A stretch of DNA of 64,000 nt from Leptidea sinapis. Taxonomy: Eukaryota; Arthropoda; Insecta; Lepidoptera; Pieridae. Under the pieces are notes generated by a model. It ran no database searches. It had not been told where the DNA came from and worked only from the letters and a program-made list of their open reading frames with translations. Of the stretch, positions 32,952 to 44,299 are shown piece by piece. The position numbers and the translations under genes are program-made. The DNA lies in contig NC_066280.1 of assembly GCF_905404315.1 (NCBI RefSeq), positions 10,983,001 to 11,047,000 on the forward strand. The letters are read 5' to 3'. Position 1 is the first letter of the stretch; every line of letters starts with the position of its first letter.

Positions 32952-33244
32952 TAGTTATTTATGCAACTGTTGTGTAATAAGGGGTATTAAAACACGAATG
33001 TGGGATGGTTACCACGCATCGAGCAATTAGAATGTGGCTGTTTGTTGAAACTCTTTGCGCATGATGGGATCGAAAAAAAACAAGGAGTGTTCTTATGAAA
33101 TTCAGTACAACATTACAACACTCGTTTGGATGATGTAATGGTTATTACGACATTGGGTGTTTTAATGTTGGTAATAAGCTAAAGGTGTAGATAAAAAGAT
33201 TAAATTACAAAAAACAATATGTACTTAATTAAATCTTGGCCTTG

Positions 33245-33668
33245 GACATTCTTGTAGCAAATATTCGTGTGTCTGTCTGCCTGTTCGCGATAAGCTCATA
33301 AGTACTCCAGTGATTTTCGTCTTGTTTTCACCAATTGATAGCTTGGTTTCCGAGGAAGGTTTGAGAATATAATTTATAATGATTTTTTAATAGATTTTTG
33401 TATACAATAACGAAATGTGTTGGAGGTGCCGGATGAAAATAGCCGTCGGGATCTTTCAACGAAAACGTCTACAGAATAGTCCGCGATGACTTATGTCTAC
33501 CTCTTCAGGATATCATAGTATATCCATTTTAAAACCTTAAAAAATCTGCAATTATAAAGCGGCAACATAAATGTTGTTTACACAAATCATTTTATTACTC
33601 AGATTGTGTTTTATTATTTAATTTTTAACTCATTAACATTGACCGAAAAAGTCTGTCGGGTCAGTTAG
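33245..33668 (+). mobile_element. Helitron-related fragment
   Basis: Matches the Helitron copies at 18089 and 22522 (GTCTGTCTGCCTGTTCGCG, TTTCAACGAAAACG, GTCCGCGATGAC). It ends in GTCTGTCGGGTCAGTTAG, in which the terminal CTAG has become TTAG. The 5' end is lost or diverged. Confidence 0.55.
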
Positions 33669-34447
33669 TATTTAATAACCTACTTGCATCATTTACTGTT
33701 CTACGCCCGCACCATATTTGAGTTATCTCTGTAATTACTAATAACTGTAGGACCACAAAGTGGAGGGCTATATCTAAGAGATTTTTGAGGTACATTATAC
33801 AAGAGTAGTGTGTGATTATTCCTTAAGATTAAATTAAATTCTACATAACTTATTATTTATAACAGTTTATTTGGTTCAGGAAATATAAATTTACCGTAAA
33901 GACAGTTCAGAGCTCAGGGGAAATCGTTACGACGAGCGTTCTACTTATGTCGACAATGAGAGCCACTTAATCAAGTAACTTAAGTCATTACTTTAAATAA
34001 TTTATACAAGGAAAAAGTTTAAGTATTAAAATAGAATTCTCTCAACGATTCTAAGAAGACAACTTTCACCATTGGAGAGTGAGAAGGTATTTTATTACGG
34101 TATTAATTACACATTGGGTGTGTGGTTTATTTTATTTTTTTATTTATTATAGACATACTAAAACGCTATACTAAACTATACAAAAATAAGAAACAATTAT
34201 TTGAATTGATATCAAAACGGCATTAGTTAAAAATTATTCAAACCAAACAAATATTAATTAGGTCAATCTATGAATGTCAAAAATTTACTATAATTTTTAA
34301 TTTTTTTTGGAGCTAAAGCTTTTTTTGAGAAACAAATCAGTGCCACTCTTTTATATGAAGTTTATAGCTTCATCGCTTCACAAATTGTTTTAATAACGAC
34401 CCTCGTTAGGTGATGAAATAACGGTACTTAAACGTCAGTATTTATAC
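33669..34447. other. No gene; LINE 3' scrap at about 34130-34380
   Basis: TTTATTTATTATAGACATAC and the later ATGAATGTCAAAAATTTACT plus GTGCCACTCTTTTATATGAAG resemble the nested piece at 4029-4191. The rest is unremarkable. Confidence 0.35.
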
Positions 34448-34482
34448 AAAGCATTCAAATTCAAATATTTTTATTCATAACT

Positions 34483-34706
34483 AGCTGATCCGACAAACGT
34501 TGTTCTGTTCATAATAAAAAAAAAAACTTGTGGGTTGATTATCGTAAAATCCGTTCTTAGCTGACCTCTACTCGATGAAAGGAGTATTCCTACCAATTTT
34601 CAAGTCTTTACGCCTTATGGTTCCAGAGATATTGTGATGAGTGACTATATACGTGGAAATCTCTTTATAAAATGGAAATAACGTTGAAATATATATTTAT
34701 AATATA
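34483..34706 (-). mobile_element. Helitron 3' fragment
   Basis: The 3' end on the minus strand is ACAGAACAACGTTTGTCGGA, then TCAGCTAG, at 34483. No 5' end is recognisable; it abuts the next Helitron. Confidence 0.55.
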
Positions 34707-35130
34707 CTAGCTGACGCCCGCGACTTCGTCCGTGTACACACATGACTAAGCACGTAGTACTTATAAAAATCTTTATTTCTTAACAAAACTTAAGATTTAT
34801 CGTTCATAAAAATTTTGATTTCAAATTTTATTGGAGCTAAAATTAAGTTTATATTTTACCTGCTGTGAAAGTTGGAAAGATATAAAATTTCTAACTAGTT
34901 ATTCATTTTAAGCTATTCTTTCAATTTGATTTCTTAACGACACGGGACACTTTAAAGGAAAAACATAATTGTTGGTTTTATTTAATTCCGTGCATTTTCA
35001 CATTTATTCACCTTTTAAACCTTCTCTGGACTTCCACAAATAATTCAAGACCAAAATTAGCCAAATTGGTCCAGTGGTTCTCGAGTTTTAGCGAGACTAA
35101 CGAACAGCAATTCATTTTTATTTATATAGA
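34707..35130 (-). mobile_element. Non-autonomous Helitron, complete ends
   Basis: TC at 35130-35129 (minus strand, followed inward by TATATAAATAAAAATGAATTG) and CTAG at 34710-34707, with A and T flanks. The 5' region is shared with 20826-21103 and 43406-43989. Confidence 0.7.
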
Positions 35131-35156
35131 TAGGATTGAAAATTACTTATTGAACG

Positions 35157-35343
35157 TCAAGTTAAAGTCAAAGTCAAAAAATCTTTATCCACTGTAAAAC
35201 TTTATAAGTTATTTAGTGCAAGTCAGGATGAAGTACAAAAGTTACAATAGCATTTAAATGAGTACAATAATATTCATTAATACAATTTAGAACATTAATT
35301 CCAACTATCTTTATCATTCAAATAATCTTTCACATTATAATAG
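35157..35343 (-). mobile_element. LINE 3' fragment (family D), uninterrupted copy
   Basis: On the minus strand, GCCTATTATAATGTGAAAGA to TAAAGTTTTACAGTGGATAA, then an A-rich tail. It supplies the empty site for the insertion at 4029-4191. Confidence 0.65.
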
Positions 35344-36357
35344 GCTACCCATTCAAAAAAGACTGCCCCAGACCTGAGAAGAATGCACGCAAGAAACTCA
35401 GCGGGCTTTTTTTTGTATAAAATAAGGATTTCAATGTTATATCGTACAATAAAAATTTATAATTAAAGAGCCTGAGGGTGTTCGCTTCATTTCCAGTCTG
35501 TGGAGTCATTGAGAAAATCGTTTATGCTATATTAACCTTTCGCACACAAGTGTTTTTTAACAATTCTTTTAAATTTCGTAGCACATTTGTTTTGTACATT
35601 TTCTGGGATCATATTGTAGAAGAATATACATCGCCCAACAAAAGACTTACTAACTCGATTTAACCGAGTAGTAGGCATAGCAAGTTTATGTTTGTTCTTC
35701 GTGTTAACATTATGAATGTCACAGTTTCTAGCAAATTCCTCTAAATATGGAACATTATAAAGAATATATTGAGAAGCAACAGTCAAAATGTTTATTTCTT
35801 TAAATATTTCTCTTAATGATTCGTTAGGACCTTGGTTATAAATAGCGCTTGTCATATATTCATATAATAATGACATTAATAAATATTGCTTTTCATTTTA
35901 ACGTGTTGTTTCCCTACTTTTTTGACTGTGGTTTTAGTTGTCTTAGCTCTGTCGAAATTTGATATCTCCCGGATTCGAAGTCGTTATAAATGAATGGATT
36001 TCGAGTCGGAGTTATTTTTAATACTGCGGTCTGCAGCGCCTGTGCTTTTTTTTTTTTTTGAGAGGAGGAAATACGGTTACGTATTTCTATATATATGTCG
36101 GACTCGAGTGTCCGCGTAAGCGGACACCCCATACCGACTAAAACCTCCTCTGTGCTGTTAGCAGCCCTGGCTTTCACAGCGAAGTAGGACGTGGGCCGTG
36201 GAGGCCGCAAAGACTACGCAACAACAGTCGCGGGGCGTCTCCTAAGGAGACTCGAACCTCAGACCGGCTGTGTGCTTGTGGGAAGGAGAGAGAATGAAAA
36301 TGAAGATGAAAGATGAAAAGGTGATAAGAACACACTCGCCGGCGAGTGTGGTGATGT

Positions 36358-36540
36358 TTTGTGTAATGTATGTAAGTGTGTATGTATGTGTTTATGATTG
36401 TATGTATGTGTGTTTGTATGTATGTACGTAGTGTAAATGTTTGTGTGCATGTATGTTTGTGTCTGTTTGTGGAGTGTGTTTGTGATTGTGTAAGTGGTGT
36501 ATGTCAGTCCGTCAGTCAGTCCGTGTGTGAGTGAGTGTAG
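36358..36540 (+). repeat. TG/TATG-rich simple sequence in LINE-2 3' UTR
   Basis: Irregular GTGTATGTATGTGTTT-type repeats over about 180 bases. They are responsible for the His/Thr-rich spurious frame on the minus strand. Confidence 0.7.
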
Positions 36541-36601
36541 TGAAGCGATTACAGGACGAGGACTAACGTCTCGTCGGGTATCAAAACAATGTGTGGTGTA
36601 T

Positions 36602-39195
36602 CTAGGGTGCGGGCCGCTGGCCATCGTCAGAGAGACGAGTGCCAGTGGTTTGCGGTGGTTGACCGCGCCTACGCCTGCGAAGGCGGTGTGTGCGTGTCTG
36701 TGTCGGTGTTTGTGTGGGTGTCGCGTTCGCGATGGTGATGTCGTCATCCGGGTCTACCGTTACGTGTCTGGGACGTCTTATTTGGTTGAGACTATGGTGA
36801 AGGGGGGTGTACCCACATGCCTTCCTAACCAAGATGTTGGGATGGTTAGGCGCCTTGTCAAAGAAGCGTCGCGAGATCTCTTTAAAGTGTTGAGCTATCG
36901 TCGGAATCTCTAGGTCGCGGTGAAGGTCAACGTTTCGGATGAACCACGGGGCTCCGGTTGCCATGCGCGTGAATTACTAACTACTTGCAAACGACGTAAG
37001 TAGCTCGGTCGGGTGTGCGCGAAAACGACGCTTGCGTATGACAGTATGGGCCGTACGGTGGTTTTGTACAGCGACACTTTGTGTTTGAGCGGAAGTTTGC
37101 TTTGCCCACACACAAGTGGATAAAGGCGACTGAGGACAAATCGGGCTCTATTGCATACCGTATCAATATGTTTCTTGAAGTTCATATTGCTGTTGAACGT
37201 GACTTCTAAGTATTTGTAATCCTTCACCCACGGTATGGGTGTTTCATACAATTTAATGACGTCGGTCGGTCGTTTTTTAGCGCGGATGCTATTCGCGTTA
37301 CCGAAGAGTACCGCTGCACTCTTGGTGGGGTTCACTTCAATCCGCTATTTTCTGAACCAGTTGCCTAGTTCATCGACGGCGGCTTGAAGCACTTTAATGT
37401 TCCTGCTCAAGGATGAGCGGTTCAATAGAGCGGAGCCAAAGTAGAGTGCCGTATCGTCAGCGTACTGAGCGAGCTGGACACTCGGAAACTTGGGAATGTC
37501 GCTCATGAAGAGCGAGAAAAGAGTGGGAGAGAGGACTGAACCCGCACGCCAGACCTGATGGGTCTGGGTGAGGATAGGGTGCCCTCTACTCGATATCGGA
37601 GGGAGCGATCAGTAAGGTAGGCTCGTATGATGTGCACGAGCCTGTCTGGCACTCCCAGTTGATACAGCTTGGATACTAAGCCGTTGTGCCATACCTTGTC
37701 GAATGCCTTCGCGACATCGAAAAACACGGCTGCCGTGGTGACGTGAAGTTGACGCCGTACGAGAATGTACTCGGTGAGTCGGTGAGCCTGCTGGGGACAC
37801 GAGTGAGCGGTTCTGAATCCGAACTGTATGTCGGGTATCAGGTTGAGCTCCGCGATGTAATGATTAAGACGCGCGAGAATTAATCTTTCGTAAAGTTTCC
37901 CGATCGAGTTAATTAAGCTAATAGGCCTATAACTACTCGGATTAGCTTTAGGTTTATTGGGTTTTGGGATACCGATAACAATGGAATCCTTCCATTGTTC
38001 GGGAAACGCGCTATTTGACAATAGAATATTAAAAATGATGATCGATAAAAATGATGAATGATTTTAAGAACCCTATTGTTTATAGTGTCGGGCCCCGGGG
38101 CCTTCTTGGAGTGAAGCTCCTTAATGATTAGCTTCACCTCTTCGTAAGAGGTGGGTTTAATTACATCGCCTGAAGGGCTCAGAGCGGAGCGACGTTCAAC
38201 TTCACGATCAACTTCGTCAACGTGTGTCGGGTCGGCTGCTGCATTTGGAGAGCACTGACTCTCGAGACTATCGGCGAGGCATTCAGCCTTCTCATCGTCA
38301 TCGAGCGCCGACTGCAGTCCCGGTCTGTCCAAAGGAGGCATGACAGTGGGCGGCTCCTGTTTGAACGCGCGAGGCAGCTTCCAGAAAGCCACATGTGATG
38401 GCTTAAGGTTGCCGAGCAAGCGGTCCCAACGTTCGCCGCGGAGTTCCGCAATACGTTCCCGTACCACCCGCTGTAGGTAGCGGAGGTGGCGCCTATTCTC
38501 GACCGACGGATACCTGTCGTAAAGTCTAGTGGCTCTGTGCTTCTGTGTGAGTAAGTTCCTGACCTCTGGGGGCAGGTTTAGGCGATGCGGTTGCATCGTC
38601 GGCACCTGCCTGGAGCAGGCCTTGATCCTATTCTGTATATGTGACGTCACATGAGAGATAGCACTGTGAGCCGTGTCGACCGAGTCGATGACGTCCGGTA
38701 TAAGGTCAAGGTCGTCGGACTTGATAGACTCGAGATCTTTTTCCAGCCGTTGCCAGTCGATCACTGTTTTCGTCGGTGGTTGAAAGTTAACCGGTGGGCC
38801 TAGATTTAGGACGACGGGCCCGTGGTCTGACTCTAATTTGTGAAAAACCTCGACTGAATTTTCATTGAGCGTTACGTTCTTAAGTAACGCAACGTCTAGA
38901 ATGTCGGGTCGGTTCGTGACGTTATCCGGATAAAGTGTTGGTTCGTCGGGTGCTATTACTGAAAAGTTCAGCGTGTCTGTCAGCGAATCTAATAAGATTC
39001 CGTTTCTATTTGTGGCTCTACTGTTCCAGCGTGTTTGGCGTTAAGATCGCCGCCCACTATGACTGCGGCCCCGTGGCCGAGTAATGCTTCTATATCTGTG
39101 TCTAATACTTGTTTGTTGGGCGGAAGATAAGCAGAAATAACAGTGATCGGCTGGTGATTCGCCATACTGACTCGGATGGCAGAGGCCTCGATGTT
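36602..39195 (-). pseudogene. LINE-2 ORF2 remnant: truncated endonuclease and reverse transcriptase
   Basis: The endonuclease starts abruptly at YNTNIEASAIRVSM (about 39215), next to the end of ORF1. Its catalytic N-terminal region is missing, while VISAYLPP and VIVGGDLNAKH remain. A frame break at about 38990 follows. The next open piece (38764-37913) leads to KKAPGPDTINNRVLK. A frame shift takes it into 38021-37503 with IPKPNKPK, YRPISLINSIGKLYERLI and FFDVAKAFDKVWHNG. The catalytic YADD is encoded at 37464-37453. The C-terminal parts (37335-36910, then 36964-36602) include WVKDYKYLEVTFNSNMNFKK and APWFIRNVDLHRDLEIPTI, as in Jockey-clade proteins. Frameshifts and the missing endonuclease start make it inactive. 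Confidence 0.75.
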
Positions 39196-40651
39196 AGTGT
39201 TGTAGGGCTCGGAATATTTTGGCGTTGTCTGCCATAACTTGCAGGAGAGACGGCGGGTCGTCCCGGACAGCCTCGAGCCTGCTGGCCAGGGCTGTGATTT
39301 CATCTATGTCGAACAGCACTGACAGCTCGAACATGAAGGCAAAGGCGCTGCCGCCTTGGTTGCCTGTTGCCGCGGACGCGGGCGCCGGTGGCCTCGGTCG
39401 CCGACGGACGCCGTCGGGCGGGACGCTAGCGGTGGCCGGAGTAGACCTCGCCCAGGCGTTTACCTTAGGAGGCGGCTCACGTTTGAAGGTCGGAGTGAAC
39501 TCCACCTTCTCTGCTCTGCCTTGCGGCTGGCGGCGCCCTGAGTGACGCTTGTGTTGTTTGTGCCTTGGGACACCCGCGATAGCTCGCGGGGTGCCCCTTC
39601 TCCCCGCACAAGACGCAGGCCGGGAGCTCCACGCATTGCGCTGGTCGAGGGCACTCCGCCGTGCCATGTTTACCGAGGCACTTCACACACCTCGGGGTGT
39701 GTTCACAGTTGCGTGCCGAGTGCCCGTATAACTGGTATCTGTGACACTGACCGGGCCCCCCGCAGTTGCGAGGAGCTTCAGCCCAGATGCCCTGAAGGGA
39801 GCAAACCGATTTTATATTAAAAATTTCCTTTCCCTCTTGCGTGAGGTCGAGGACGACGAGAACCATGTTAAATGGTTGTTTGTTGATGGTGCCGCGCATA
39901 CGGTGCACCTCGTGTGCAGGGTAACCCTGCTCTTTGAGGTCCGACAGAATGTCGGCCTCGTCTATCTCTCTCGGGACGTTCCTAATAACGACCCTCAGAC
40001 GCTTCTCCTCAGGCAGGGCGTACGTGTGGTAAACCCACACTCAGCTCTCTAAGAAGAGATGTCAAGGCGCGGTGGTCCGCTACCTCTTTGGTCTCTAATT
40101 TGATAAGAGATTGGTACGCCCTCGCCTGGAAGGAGAGCGTCTTTGGGATCCTATTTTTAATCACCAACCAGCGGCCTCGGTCTCCTATAAAAATAAGGGG
40201 CGGGCGCTTGGTCGGAGGCGGTACGCTGGCTTTAGCGGGCGCGGGCGCGGGAGTGGGGATAGTCGTGGCCGCGGCTTTCTTGGCGGGCGTGCCATCGAGA
40301 GATGGCGATTCGCAACCGCGCTTCTTTTTACGGCTCACGGTGGTGAAGCCGTCCGTGTCCGACGCGACACTCTCCGCTCTCGACAGGCGGGCGGGCTGAT
40401 CGGGTGATCACCTTTCTCGGTTTGACCGAGGCCACGGAACTAACATCGGAGATGTTGCCTAATTCCATTTCGGATTCCCCGTCGGAACCCGAAACGTCAG
40501 ACGACGAGTTATAGTTTTTGGATTTCGCTTTGATAGTGGCATCCACTGTCTTATTTACTGTCTCAGTCATAAGCGGAGCGATCTTCTCTGAAAATAACCT
40601 ATCTAAGAGAGCGCTGAAGAAGCCCTCGTCGGGAACCATTGGTGAAGCCAT
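39194..40651 (-). pseudogene. LINE-2 ORF1 remnant: zinc-knuckle nucleic-acid-binding protein
   Basis: The likely start is ATG at 40651 (MASPMVPDEGFF). Three frames are needed: 40651-about 40330, then 40338-40009 (PPLIFIGDRGRWLVIKNRIP), then 40040-39477 (VVIRNVPREIDEADILSDLK and the knuckles), and the rest in 39540-39194. The knuckles read CHRYQLYGHSARNC, CVKCLGKHGTAEC and CVLCGEKGHPASYRGC. In the first, the second Cys has become Tyr. The layout (PRE_C2HC-like domain then CCHC knuckles) is that of Jockey-clade ORF1. Confidence 0.7.
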
Positions 40652-41029
40652 GGTTGTCATATTTGTTAATTAGGTTGAGCGGGTGACAACCCCCGCTGCC
40701 CGAGTCAGGCAGAGGGGGAATATAATAATTAAGTGGACAACTATATTTAAGTTGTACACTTGCACATTAATAAAAAATATTAATAATAATAAAACCGGGT
40801 AATTAACACTGATAATAACTAAGCTACGTTCCGCGAAGGAACGAAACAGGTGCGAGACTCAAAGAGTCCCGAACAATAGCGCGCGATAACAATAGCTAGC
40901 CCAGGTGGCCTGAGCAGATAGTGCGATAACGCAGGTAATAAAAATATTCGAAGGAGGACAGATAACGCGGCACGTGTGCTCGCGTTGCCTGCCTGAATCG
41001 AACTATGAGCGCCTGTGCGCGATAATATA

Positions 41030-41492
41030 CAGGATGGCCGAGAAGTTGACGTCCAAAGCTAAAATTTTAAAGCCTCGTGGTGATGGGTATCCGAATCACC
41101 CCTATGTATGTTCTACGATTTTGTGTAATTGAGGAGATAATAATTTTTTCCCCTTTTATCCGCTTTTTTCACCTAATTGTGGTTTAGGACTTTTTTCTAA
41201 TTTTTTGTACACTTTTAGTTAATTATATTATTGATAATTATTAACTACAGTTGCGATAACCACATAAGAAACTATGAATAGTTTAGACAAAGTGGAACTT
41301 GTTTAGAATTGAGTCGTAAGTTCAAGATAACAGCTCCAGATAAATTCATAAAAATGTTCAAGGCATCAAAAATAAAATGGGGAATAGATGCCTCTGGCTT
41401 CTGACTATTTTTAAAAACTTCCCAGAACTTTGGGCAATAAAATGAGCCAAATTCAAATTTTAGCTTTGGACGTCAACTTCTCGGCCAACCAG
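41030..41492. mobile_element. MITE with perfect 33-bp inverted ends, TA target
   Basis: 41035-41067 and 41455-41487 are exact inverted repeats (beginning TGGCCGAGAAGTTGACGTCC). The similarity runs on to the outer ends CAGGA and, inverted, CTGGT. TA stands on both sides (41028-41029 and 41493-41494), as for Tc1/mariner elements. There is no coding capacity in 463 bases. Confidence 0.85.
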
Positions 41493-41694
41493 TATATAAA
41501 AGTATTATAATCGCGGTTAAAAAATTTTACAGAAGAATTTATTTATTTAATTATTTAGAGCTTTATTTCCTTCTCCATCTCTTATCCACACATCTAGGTT
41601 ATTACTTATAAATTGTATTTATTTGTGTGTGTTAGTATTTCACTATTTTAAATAAAAAATATTTATTTTGTTAGTATTATTAGTTATTATTTTC

Positions 41695-41880
41695 GACATA
41701 AGGACCGCCTTTAGCGGTAACAGCCTCCTCCATTGATTTCCACTCGTTCCTGTCTCTTGTAAATCTTGTCCACATCTTTCCTGCTGTTTCTACTATGTCA
41801 TCGCTCCATCTCTAACTAGGCCTGCCTCGATTTCGTTTCCTATTTATAGGGTACCAGTTCGTTAATACTTTCATGGTACC
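41695..41880 (-). pseudogene. Possible RTE-like LINE fragment
   Basis: The words CCACTCGTTCCTGTC and ATGTCATCGCTCCATCT resemble the conserved GRP-x-RW region of RTE proteins read on the minus strand. Short and badly decayed. Confidence 0.3.
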
Positions 41881-41889
41881 TGATTTTTT

Positions 41890-42935
41890 TCCAATGACTG
41901 CGCTCTTTAAAATATAGAAAAACTATTCCATAAATAATAAACTATTATAATATGTTTTATGAAAAATGGACAACAATGCTGTAATATTCTTTTAAGTGTA
42001 TAAAGTAATGTGGTAATAAAGAGTATTAAACAGTGACATGATTTATAAAAGTAGGCTGCAAAATTTAATAATAATATCTCCAAGGTGAGTGCATAAATTG
42101 GCAGCAAAGCCATTTGAGATTAGATGTCAGACCAGTGAGGAAATAAGTTAACAGCTACGTGAGGAAAATGAAAATTAAAAGCTTTAAGTAGCATTAATAT
42201 AAAAGGATGTTAAAGTTATTTAATGTCATATTTAGTTTAATAGTAGTGTTCGGGTTCAGTAATAATATCTGGGACTGTATTAAGGTTTCCTATAGTCACC
42301 GGTTTTGGCTCTTTAAATTAATGAATATATGTAGGCACTTGCAATCAACCCAGAATCATGAGGAAAGAAGTAAATGCAATCCACTAACTTTTGAACACTT
42401 CCACGTCACTCAGGTGGCGGCGGCGCAGCAGCTCCAACGGTCCTGACTCTGGTGTTCCAGGTGAACGTCACTAGCGATCGCAAGCTTGCAAAGTTTTATA
42501 TGTAGACACTAGTATTGAACGTCAACACTAGACTTGATGATCACTGGTTACTCAGGGTAAACACGGTTTACATATGTAGTGCTATCGACCACGCCCGAGC
42601 AAAGGTCAATTGTCTCTGTCCGCTTGTCAACCCAAGCGCGACTTGTGTCATCGGATAGTGGAGCACGTACAACTACCCTCATGATTCCTAATAAAATCAG
42701 CAAGTACCGTACAAGTAGTGTATTAGTAGTATCTTATTTAGTTATATAGTAGTATCTCATTAACACTAACTAACTAACTCACCTTACATTACAGTGTAAT
42801 CAAAACAAGCCGATTAACGTGTAAATACATAGCCCCACGCACACACTTACACTACTACAGGCCGATAGGCAGCCATTATGAGAATTGTCATCGCCTGTGA
42901 CAGATCAGTTTGCGTCTCAATAAAATATTTAAAAA
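41890..42935. other. No gene recognised
   Basis: A 79-codon frame at 42207-42446 has no recognisable product. Otherwise there is no repeat shared within the window and no supported motif. G+C rises slightly toward 42560-42900, which may be the upstream region of the THAP-like start at 42936. Confidence 0.35.
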
Positions 42936-42977
42936 ATGACGTCGTGCGTTGTGAAAAAGTGTAAAAACGATACTATA
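42936..42977 (+). pseudogene. Possible THAP-domain first exon
   Basis: ATG at 42936 opens MTSCVVKKCKNDT, the form of a THAP zinc-finger N-terminus (M-x-x-C-x4-C-K-N). The frame meets TAA two codons later, at 42978-42980. A GTATTT immediately after ATAA could be a decayed splice donor. Only 14 residues support the call. Confidence 0.25.
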
Positions 42978-43139
42978 TAAGTATTTGTCGCCATATATGA
43001 TTATTTAAGGGAGAAAAAATTCTGTAACTAGTATCCCCCGTTACCGCACATACACTAGCAAAACGGTGCTTCACTTGCTACTATCACGGCGTGGAGTCCC
43101 TCTTTTCTTACTATAGTACGTATAGTTAGTAAGTAATTA

Positions 43140-43385
43140 AGTAAAATGATATTTTAGAATGCAATTGAGTGCAGCATCTGAAAAGAAATGGTTTATAGAA
43201 TAGTATGATTCTGTCAGTAGGAGATTAAATAGTTTCTTTTTTAAACACGATGGTATCTTGTTTAATATTCTCAGCGCCATTTCAAGAACACTATTATACA
43301 TAGAAGCTGTGTTGCTACTATGTAAACGTAATTTATTGCTTCTCAAATTTATATTGTGGATTTCAGATGTTCTGACAAACAATGC
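43140..43385 (-). pseudogene. LINE ORF2 C-terminal scrap
   Basis: The minus strand encodes SEIHNINLRSNKLRL followed later by KLFNLLLTESYYSINHFFSD. This is the typical order at the end of LINE ORF2 proteins (HN-x-NTRNK ... FK-x3-K-x-LL-x-KSYYS-x-x-DF). Dead. Confidence 0.5.
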
Positions 43386-43405
43386 TACTTAATAAATATA
43401 TCTTA

Positions 43406-43989
43406 CTAGTTGACCCGACAGACGTTGTTCTGTACATCTATACTAATATTATAAAGAGAAAAGATTTGATTGTTTGTTTGTTTGCATTGAATAGGCTCCG
43501 CAACTACTGAACTGATTTGAATAATTCTTTCACTGTTGGGAAGCTACATTATCCCCGAGTGTTATAGGCTATATAAAATTTTCAAAAAAATTAGGCATCC
43601 CTACTAAAAGTCCAGTAATGTAACCCAAGGTGTAAAAATACGTACGCGAACGACGTCGCGGGGTATCAGCTAGTAATAAATAAAATAATATTTTTTCTGA
43701 ATTTGTCAATAATATAATATCATAACATAAAAAATTACTTCGTAAAATATGCACCCTGCTGTCGTTATGAAATTGTTTCACAGCAGAACTGTCAAACCGT
43801 GCGTCAATAAATTCCCTCATAGAAATTATGTATGGACACATCAAAGGAAAAACAAATTTGTTGTTTTTATTTAATTTAGCAGCATTTTCCTATTTATTCA
43901 CCTTTCAAACCTTCCCTGGACTTCCACAAATAATTCAAGACCAAAATTAGCGAGACTAACGAAGAGCAATTCATTTTTATATATATAGA
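43406..43989 (-). mobile_element. Helitron (outer), split by another Helitron
   Basis: On the minus strand it runs from TC at 43989 to CTAG at 43409-43406, with ACAGAACAACGTCTGTCGGG just inside. The body (43674-43989) matches 34707-35130 in its 5' half. It is interrupted at 43437-43673. Confidence 0.65.
43437..43673 (+). mobile_element. Helitron (inner)
   Basis: Starts TCTATACTAATATTATAAAG after A and ends GGGTATCAGCTAG before T. 237 bases, non-coding. Confidence 0.75.
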
Positions 43990-44299
43990 TTATAATATAA
44001 CTATTTCATAAATATTCTTGATATCCTAATTAACGTTAAACTTATTTGAGCCAAGTTAGCATAAGTATTTTCCAATTATAAATTGAATGTTTCTTTATCT
44101 TACTCCAATTGACCTAACTCAGATACAGTGTTAGTATTTTTGTAGAAATTTCAATTGCGAAAATAGTGTCCTAAGAGTGAAATCCGAGATACTAAATAAT
44201 GGATGGGCATTTCAAATTAAGTATAGTGATGAGGCCTACAAAGTAAAGTGACAGATATTAAGTCATGCTTGCTCGGTTCATTTAAGGCATTTTGAGATA

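Larger units (their letters stand above)
34448..35880 (-). pseudogene. LINE family C 3' end, interrupted by Helitrons and a LINE fragment
   Basis: The outer element is a 5'-truncated family C LINE like 27568-28475. Minus-strand coding runs 35876-35532 (ESLREIFKEINILTVASQYI, RNCDIHNVNTKNK, SFVGRCIFFYNMIPENVQNK). The 3' UTR is at 35345-35460, and the terminal TTCAAATTCAAATATTTTTA word is at 34455-34476. Helitrons (34483-35130) and a family D LINE end (35157-35343) have been inserted into the 3' UTR. Confidence 0.7.
36046..41007 (-). mobile_element. Jockey-type LINE (LINE-2), full length, degenerate
   Basis: The minus-strand order is 5' UTR (41007-40661), ORF1, ORF2, 3' UTR (36601-36060) and A-tail (14 T at 36046-36059). 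The 11-base duplication AGCGCCTGTGC flanks it at 36035-36045 and 41008-41018, so both ends are preserved. Base composition is much richer in G+C than the surroundings. The 3' UTR holds a TG/TATG-rich simple repeat. A truncated copy of its last 240 bases sits at 7570-7822. Confidence 0.85.

Noticed and set aside
36259..36913. Open frames of 139-162 codons over the LINE-2 3' end
   Set aside because: They come from TG-rich simple sequence and the antisense of LINE-2 coding sequence.
39219..40407. Several plus-strand frames of 60-108 codons
   Set aside because: Antisense to the G+C-rich LINE-2 ORF1; no independent signal.
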